Shown here in pieces: positions 58,974 through 64,000 of a stretch of 64,000 bases of DNA (position 1 is its first letter; each line of letters opens with the position of its first letter). The position numbers were made by a program, and so were the translations under genes. The notes beneath the pieces were generated by a model, which made no database searches, had not been told where the DNA came from, and worked only from the letters and a program-made list of their open reading frames with translations. Origin of the DNA: Flavobacteriales bacterium (GTDB taxonomy: Bacteria; Bacteroidota; Bacteroidia; NS11-12g; UBA9320). The stretch spans positions 496,001 through 560,000 of the forward strand of contig JACJZU010000001.1 of the NCBI GenBank assembly GCA_020635435.1, written 5' to 3'.

Positions 58974-58981
58974 TAACTTTG
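58974..58981 (+). promoter_or_regulatory. Promoter -7 element of the SBBP/PKD surface gene
   Basis: TAACTTTG, a full TAxxTTTG match, 18 bases before the ATG at 59000. Confidence 0.5.
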
Positions 58982-58999
58982 TTAGACCTCTTGGCAACG

Positions 59000-61900
59000 A
59001 TGAGATATCTTTTTCTGAATTTGATCTTCATTGCGGTATTCTCATCGCGGGTATGTGCAGTTGATGCGGAGCCCCGGGAGGACAGGGCTTATCTGTTCAC
59101 CGAAAATCTGGGACAGTGGAATCATGAGGTGCTCTTCCGAACTGAAATTCCCGGTGGCTATTTATTCGTGACGCAATTTGGACTCAGCTATTCTTTGCAC
59201 GATTCGCGGGAGCAGCATGAAGTACTGAACTACTTTCACCATTATCGCAACGAGAGCATGGACACGGCCTTCACAGTTCACAGCCATGCCATGCATGTTC
59301 AGTTTGAAGGGGGTAGTATAAACAGAGAACTCGCAGAAGGCCGATCACCTGAAAACTATTATTCCAACTTTTTCATCGGTAAAGATCAAAAAAAGTGGGC
59401 TCGGGGTGTTCGAACCTATCGTGAGGTTTATCTCCGTTCGGTGTATCCTTCTATCGATTTTCACCTTTACACAGGTGAAGATGGTTCCCTGAAATACGAC
59501 TGGATCGTTCAACCCGGAGGAGATCCGGATGCCATTCGAATGTATTTTGATGGGGCGGAATCCATTTCTGTGGAACACGGTTACCTCAGTGTTCGCACTA
59601 CCTTGGGGCGCTTGTACGAGAGTCCGCCTGTTATTCTGAGTTCTGCGCCGTTTCTTACTCCGGTAACGGGGAGCTTTGAGGTTGACGGCAATCTCGTTTA
59701 TTACCGGATCGAAGGGGCGAACGACTTTCGCAATCACCAATTGATCATCGATCCAAAACTGATCTTCAGCACATACAGCGGATCGAAAGGCGACAATTTC
59801 GGTTTCACGGCAACTTACGACAGCAGGGGTAATCTGTATGCTGGTGGAATTACAGACGGGTACTTCGGGCAATATCCCGTAACAACCGGGGCCTATCAAA
59901 CAACCTTTGGCGGGGGTATCAGGCAAAGTCCGGCGAACCTAGCGTGTGACATTAGCATCAGTAAATACGATTCGGCCGGAACAACACTTCTATATGCCAC
60001 TTATTTGGGAGGTGCTCAGGATGAATACCCGCATAGTTTAGTAGTTGACAACACGGACCAACTCATAGTTATGGGTTCAACTTATTCCAAAGATTTTCCG
60101 GTAACTAAAACGGCCTTCGATACAACCCAGAATGGCAATACGGATATAATCGTTTCAAAATTCTCGTCAGATGGTACGATACTTCTTGCATCGACGTATA
60201 TAGGTGGCAGCGGACAGGACGGGCTTAACTCTAATGACACACTTCGATACAATTATGCGGACGACTTCCGCGGAGATATATTCCCCGATGAAGACCAGAA
60301 TGTTTACGTTGCCTCGGTAACTCGTTCTTCGAATTTTCCTCTAAAGCATCCTACAGACAGTGTAATCCGCAATTACGAAGGTTGTGTTTTTGAATTGAAT
60401 CCCGATTTCAGCGAATTGTTGTGGAGTACCTTTATTGGAGGTAGTGGACCGGACGCCATGTACAGCATTAAGATCGACTACGACAGCAATATCGTTGTAG
60501 GTGGCGGAACCGCTTCCTCGGGCATGTATACCAGCCCGGGGGCCATTGAACCCAATTATCTGGGAGAGGTGGACGGATTTGTTACTGTTTTCGATCAGGG
60601 AACAAAAAAAATACGCAGTGCGTCTTATTTCGGCACTTCGGATTACGATCAGATCTATTTTGTCGAGATAAACAACAGAGGCAATGTGTTCGTGGCGGGA
60701 CAAACGACCGGGAATATTCAACCAAGTCCGGGTGTTTACGGCGCGGCCAATAAGGGTCAGTTCGTAGCGAAATTGGACGCCGGTTTGCGTAAAATTGACT
60801 TTCAAACCTCTTTTGGCTTGCGGAACAACCAGATCGACATTGCGCCAACTGCCTTTTTGGTCGACAATTGCGAACATATCTACATGAGCGGCTGGGGCAG
60901 TATCGTACGACCAGATCTGAATCCGGGAAGCACCACCGACCTGGAGATTACCTCGGATGCGGAACAATCTACAACAGACGGTAACGACTTTTACATAATC
61001 GTACTGGGCAAGGATGCCCATCGCCTGTTATATGCCACCTATTTTGGTGGGAGTGAAACCGGAGACCACGTTGATGGTGGGACGAGCCGATTCGACAAAC
61101 GCGGGGTGATCTATCAAAGTGTCTGTGCATCCTGTCCAAATGAGTTTGAGCCCGGCCATCAGGATTTTCCGATTACTCCGGGAGCAGCGTTCACGTCCAA
61201 TCTCAGTCCGCGCTGCAGCAATGCCAGTTTTAAGATCGATCTGCAGATCAGCACGGCCGTTTATGCAGACTTCACGGTCAATTCGGTGGGTTGCGTGCCT
61301 TTTGCCACTCAGTTCCTCAATCGAAGTACCATTCAGGACAACTTCATCTGGGATTTTGGAGATGGGAAACGGGATACGGTGACCTTGAACCCGATACACA
61401 CCTATCAGGATACCGGCAAATTTGTTGCGCGTCTGATCGTGATCGATTCCAATTCCTGCAATGTTTCGGATACCTTTCAGCGGACGATCCATGTGGGTCG
61501 CAGGTATACCCCACTGCCGGAATTTGACATCAACACGTGCTCCAATGAAGTTCAGTTCCATTCGAAGAGTCCCGCTCCTTCCTATTTGTGGGATTTTGGA
61601 GATGGGGACACTTCCTATGCGCGATCTCCGAAGCACCAATACCCGGAAGGTGGCTCTTTCAAGATCAAGTTCATCACAAATTACGATGATCCGTGCCGGG
61701 ATTCCAGTTTACTTCAGATCCAGTTGTTGGAACCACAAAAGGATCTCGTGATCCCAAATGTTTTCACCCCAAATGGCGACAATTTGAACGACAGGTATTG
61801 CCTGGAGGGTCTGATTCCCGATTGCGATTCCATCGAATGGCGGATTTACAACAGATGGGGTGAGCGTTTGTTCTACAGCACACAGTTGGACACCTGTTGG

Positions 61901-62032
61901 GATGGCAAGACCGGGAGCGGGAAATTGTTGCCTTCAGGAACCTATTTTGCGATTTTTAAAGTGTTCCGAAATTCAGTAAGTTTGGATTACATACATCCCA
62001 TCACGATCACATTGATCCGAGATGAGGATTGA
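59000..62032 (+). CDS. Large SBBP/PKD surface protein with T9SS type B tail
   Basis: 1010 residues from ATG 59000. Signal peptide MRYLFLNLIFIAVFSSRVCA. The N-terminal third (ENLGQWNHEVLFRTEIPGGY, RGVRTYREVYLRSVYPSIDF) is the DUF7948-type head often found on such proteins. Next come SBBP-like beta-propeller repeats (YATYLGGAQDEYPHSLVVD, STYIGGSGQDGLN, STFIGGSGPDAMYSIKID), then PKD domains near residues 783 (FIWDFGDGKRDTV) and 862 (YLWDFGDGDTSYARSP). A gliding motility-associated C-terminal domain (IPNVFTPNGDNLNDRYC ... YNRWGERLFYST) ends it from about residue 921. It should be secreted by T9SS and sit at or leave the cell surface, possibly as an adhesin. It is followed 22 bases later by a BNR-type lipoprotein gene. 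Confidence 0.9.
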   Translation: MRYLFLNLIFIAVFSSRVCAVDAEPREDRAYLFTENLGQWNHEVLFRTEIPGGYLFVTQFGLSYSLHDSREQHEVLNYFHHYRNESMDTAFTVHSHAMHVQFEGGSINRELAEGRSPENYYSNFFIGKDQKKWARGVRTYREVYLRSVYPSIDFHLYTGEDGSLKYDWIVQPGGDPDAIRMYFDGAESISVEHGYLSVRTTLGRLYESPPVILSSAPFLTPVTGSFEVDGNLVYYRIEGANDFRNHQLIIDPKLIFSTYSGSKGDNFGFTATYDSRGNLYAGGITDGYFGQYPVTTGAYQTTFGGGIRQSPANLACDISISKYDSAGTTLLYATYLGGAQDEYPHSLVVDNTDQLIVMGSTYSKDFPVTKTAFDTTQNGNTDIIVSKFSSDGTILLASTYIGGSGQDGLNSNDTLRYNYADDFRGDIFPDEDQNVYVASVTRSSNFPLKHPTDSVIRNYEGCVFELNPDFSELLWSTFIGGSGPDAMYSIKIDYDSNIVVGGGTASSGMYTSPGAIEPNYLGEVDGFVTVFDQGTKKIRSASYFGTSDYDQIYFVEINNRGNVFVAGQTTGNIQPSPGVYGAANKGQFVAKLDAGLRKIDFQTSFGLRNNQIDIAPTAFLVDNCEHIYMSGWGSIVRPDLNPGSTTDLEITSDAEQSTTDGNDFYIIVLGKDAHRLLYATYFGGSETGDHVDGGTSRFDKRGVIYQSVCASCPNEFEPGHQDFPITPGAAFTSNLSPRCSNASFKIDLQISTAVYADFTVNSVGCVPFATQFLNRSTIQDNFIWDFGDGKRDTVTLNPIHTYQDTGKFVARLIVIDSNSCNVSDTFQRTIHVGRRYTPLPEFDINTCSNEVQFHSKSPAPSYLWDFGDGDTSYARSPKHQYPEGGSFKIKFITNYDDPCRDSSLLQIQLLEPQKDLVIPNVFTPNGDNLNDRYCLEGLIPDCDSIEWRIYNRWGERLFYSTQLDTCWDGKTGSGKLLPSGTYFAIFKVFRNSVSLDYIHPITITLIRDED

Positions 62033-62054
62033 CAGGCTGAACTGAAGATCCAAT

Positions 62055-64000
62055 TTGAGCAATCTCTACAATTTTCTGATTTCATTTTTGGTCGCACTGA
62101 TCTTTTGGGGTTGCTCCGGTTCGAAGCTTCCCTACGCTCCCATCATGTCTCAAATTCCCCCTTCAAAGGGCCTGGATCTGCAGACCAGAATGGATCTTGC
62201 CATGGAACAGGAGGTCGAACTTACGCGGGATCCTGTTCTTGGCTATGTGCCCAGGGAGCGACTGGCAATTGCATTTGAAGAGATGAAGCGCCAGCAAACT
62301 GATCCTGAAGCTGAATTCAAGGCGAGCACCTTCGCAGGTATTAAGTGGCGCGAGTTGGGGCCCACAAATGTTGGTGGGCGCACACGTGCCTTACTATTCG
62401 ATCTGAACGACACCACACACAGAACCGTTTGGGCAGGAAGTGTAAGTGGTGGACTTTGGAAAACAACCAACATATACGCCAAGTCGGTTCATTGGGAGGT
62501 CATCGACGATCAGTTTGAGAATCTGGCTGTGACCAGCATTGTACAACACCCGAAGAATCATGACACATTGTATTTCGCTACCGGAGAAGGTTACTACAAT
62601 CAGGACGCTGTTCGAGGGTCCGGAATTTTCCGAACGACTGATGGTGGCAAAAACTGGTCTCGGTTAAGTTCTACTACCCACAATGCATTTCGATTTGTTC
62701 AAAAGCTGGTTGTGGACGAGTACGGAATTTTATATGCTGCAACGAGGAATTATGGCGTTCTTCGATCGGTCGATCACGGAAATACATGGTACGCCGGTCT
62801 TACAACGTATACGGCCACATCCAGTTCCACCGACAATGCTGCCGATCTGGAGCTGAGTAAAAACGGGGACTTGTATGCAGCCATGGGCATTGGCAGCACC
62901 GACGGAATATACAAGAGCACGAACAAGGGAATCAGTTGGTCCAAAGTATACAGCTCGGCATCCGGGGAACAGCGTATTGAACTTGCCTGTGCCCCTTCGG
63001 ACAATGATTATGTCTATGCCCTTGTAGAAGGAAGTGGCAGTGCCGTGGTCAAGATCTTAAAAACGACGGATGGATCGAGCTTCAGCACGGTTAATAATGT
63101 CAGTTGGAAAAACTATTGCACATCAACGGCCACTTCCGATTTCAGCAAGGGCCAGGCCTGGTATGATCTATTGATCACTGTAGATCCGAACAACCGAGAC
63201 CGGGTGATCGTTGGCGGGGTGGATATGTTCCACACCACAAACGGCGGTAGTTCATGGACCCAATTGAGTTCATGGACGGGCTGTGGCGGGATTCAATATG
63301 TTCATGCCGACCATCACATCATGGTTTATGCGCCCGGGAGTTCCGACACCGCTGTTTTCGGCAACGATGGAGGTGTCTATCTGTCGGAAGATATGAGCAG
63401 TTCAAGCAACATTTCGAATCAGGGCAAGAACTATAATACCACGCAGTTCTACGCATGTGCCGTTCATCCGAGTCGCTTTTCAGGATATGCACTAGCCGGA
63501 TCTCAAGACAATGGAACACAACGTTTTCAATATCTCAGCACGAATAAATCAAATACCGCTACGGTTGGAGACGGCGGATTCTGCCACATCGATCAAACGC
63601 GGCCGGATACGCAATTGACGGCGTACACATTTAATAATGTATCCATAAGTACCGATGGCGGAAAGTATTTCCGATTTCTCGATTCATCGAGCGATGATAA
63701 GGGCAGTTTTATCAATGCCTCTGCTTACGACCCGGTGAATGCGAAACTGTACTCGGCAAGCGACGCGAATAAGATCAAGCGCTGGTCGAATATTGGTGGT
63801 ACGCAGAGTTCCAATGAACAAACCATCAGTGCCATGAATAACCGAAAGGCCTCGGCTATTTGTGTATCTCCAAATGTGACAGGCAACGTATATATCGGAA
63901 CTGAAGGTGGTTTGGTTATTAAAGTGGCCCGATTCAACAGATTCCCGGTTTCTACCAACATTACCGGCTCGGGCTTCCCTTCTGGGTTGGTGTCGTGCAT
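62055..64000 (+). CDS. BNR/VPS10-like repeat lipoprotein (partial, runs off the window)
   Basis: The frame from TTG 62055 stays open to the window end (648 full codons); no ATG is nearer the signal. The N-terminus (LYNFLISFLVALIFWGCSGS) is a lipoprotein signal with lipobox FWGC. The body has sialidase/VPS10-type propeller repeats: KWRELGPTNVGGRTRALLFD, TVWAGSVSGGLWKTTN, HDTLYFATGEGYYNQDAVRG, IFRTTDGGKNWSRLSS, and later GIYKSTNKGISWSKVYSS. Relatives in Bacteroidota are large T9SS surface proteins, and the C-terminal half may hold a sorting domain outside the window. It lies 22 bases after the SBBP gene, so the two probably form an operon. Confidence 0.85.
   Translation, partial: MSNLYNFLISFLVALIFWGCSGSKLPYAPIMSQIPPSKGLDLQTRMDLAMEQEVELTRDPVLGYVPRERLAIAFEEMKRQQTDPEAEFKASTFAGIKWRELGPTNVGGRTRALLFDLNDTTHRTVWAGSVSGGLWKTTNIYAKSVHWEVIDDQFENLAVTSIVQHPKNHDTLYFATGEGYYNQDAVRGSGIFRTTDGGKNWSRLSSTTHNAFRFVQKLVVDEYGILYAATRNYGVLRSVDHGNTWYAGLTTYTATSSSTDNAADLELSKNGDLYAAMGIGSTDGIYKSTNKGISWSKVYSSASGEQRIELACAPSDNDYVYALVEGSGSAVVKILKTTDGSSFSTVNNVSWKNYCTSTATSDFSKGQAWYDLLITVDPNNRDRVIVGGVDMFHTTNGGSSWTQLSSWTGCGGIQYVHADHHIMVYAPGSSDTAVFGNDGGVYLSEDMSSSSNISNQGKNYNTTQFYACAVHPSRFSGYALAGSQDNGTQRFQYLSTNKSNTATVGDGGFCHIDQTRPDTQLTAYTFNNVSISTDGGKYFRFLDSSSDDKGSFINASAYDPVNAKLYSASDANKIKRWSNIGGTQSSNEQTISAMNNRKASAICVSPNVTGNVYIGTEGGLVIKVARFNRFPVSTNITGSGFPSGLVSC

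Noticed and set aside
1..64000. CRISPR array, rRNA operon, integrase or replication origin
   Set aside because: I saw no regularly spaced direct repeats, no rRNA segments and no integrase or initiator gene in the window.

Overview
The window looks like a chromosome segment of a member of the Bacteroidota, most likely a Flavobacteriales-type marine or freshwater bacterium. Several things point this way: many secreted proteins end in type IX secretion system (T9SS) type A or type B C-terminal domains; a GldH gliding lipoprotein is present; DUF4175, YtxJ (bacillithiol-linked) and a CnrX/Spy-like sigma-factor operon occur; and TAxxTTTG promoter -7 elements sit a few to about 30 bases upstream of many start codons. 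Base composition is moderate, about 45-52% GC by eye, with sharp local exceptions inside surface-protein genes. I could not assign a genus.

Region 1 (1-11350) is an accessory surface-protein region. It holds the tail of a FISUMP-domain protein, a giant M43 (pappalysin-like) metalloprotease with a T9SS tail, two tandem paralogous T9SS proteins separated by a small XRE regulator, and the decayed tail of another T9SS gene. A tRNA-Arg(CCU) follows on the minus strand. Region 2 (11900-28560) is mostly core: aspS, a nucleotide-sugar epimerase and a glycosyltransferase, gldH, lpdA, two small envelope proteins, kynU, mfd, an exonuclease/GIY-YIG fusion, an ECF sigma operon with a membrane anti-sigma candidate and two Spy/CnrX-like periplasmic proteins, and a cold-shock gene closed by a strong terminator.

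Region 3 (28560-42030) is again accessory. A poly-C tract precedes a three-gene T9SS operon (type A, type B and type A cargo). Next comes a composite-transposon-like segment: a full IS256-family element on the left, an M4 metalloprotease with a T9SS tail plus a translationally coupled barrel-like protein, and a truncated inverted copy of the IS on the right. A 22-base direct repeat abuts both outer IS ends. A short repeat found just inside this segment also occurs upstream of the three-gene operon.

Region 4 (42030-64000) returns to mainly core genes: DUF4175, a SPOR-like protein, a thioredoxin-fold protein, rlmD, a family 2 glycosyltransferase, aroQ, a long purF, gcvT, two hotdog thioesterases, ytxJ, a lipoprotein, a TRIC-type channel, a PIF1-like helicase and lysS. 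It ends in a second pair of large surface proteins, one with SBBP/PKD repeats and a type B tail and one BNR/VPS10-like lipoprotein cut by the window edge. Between the thioesterase and the helicase a promoter-like element and a near-perfect minus-strand terminator bracket about 140 bases with no annotated gene; this is my best candidate for an undescribed small RNA or micro-peptide.
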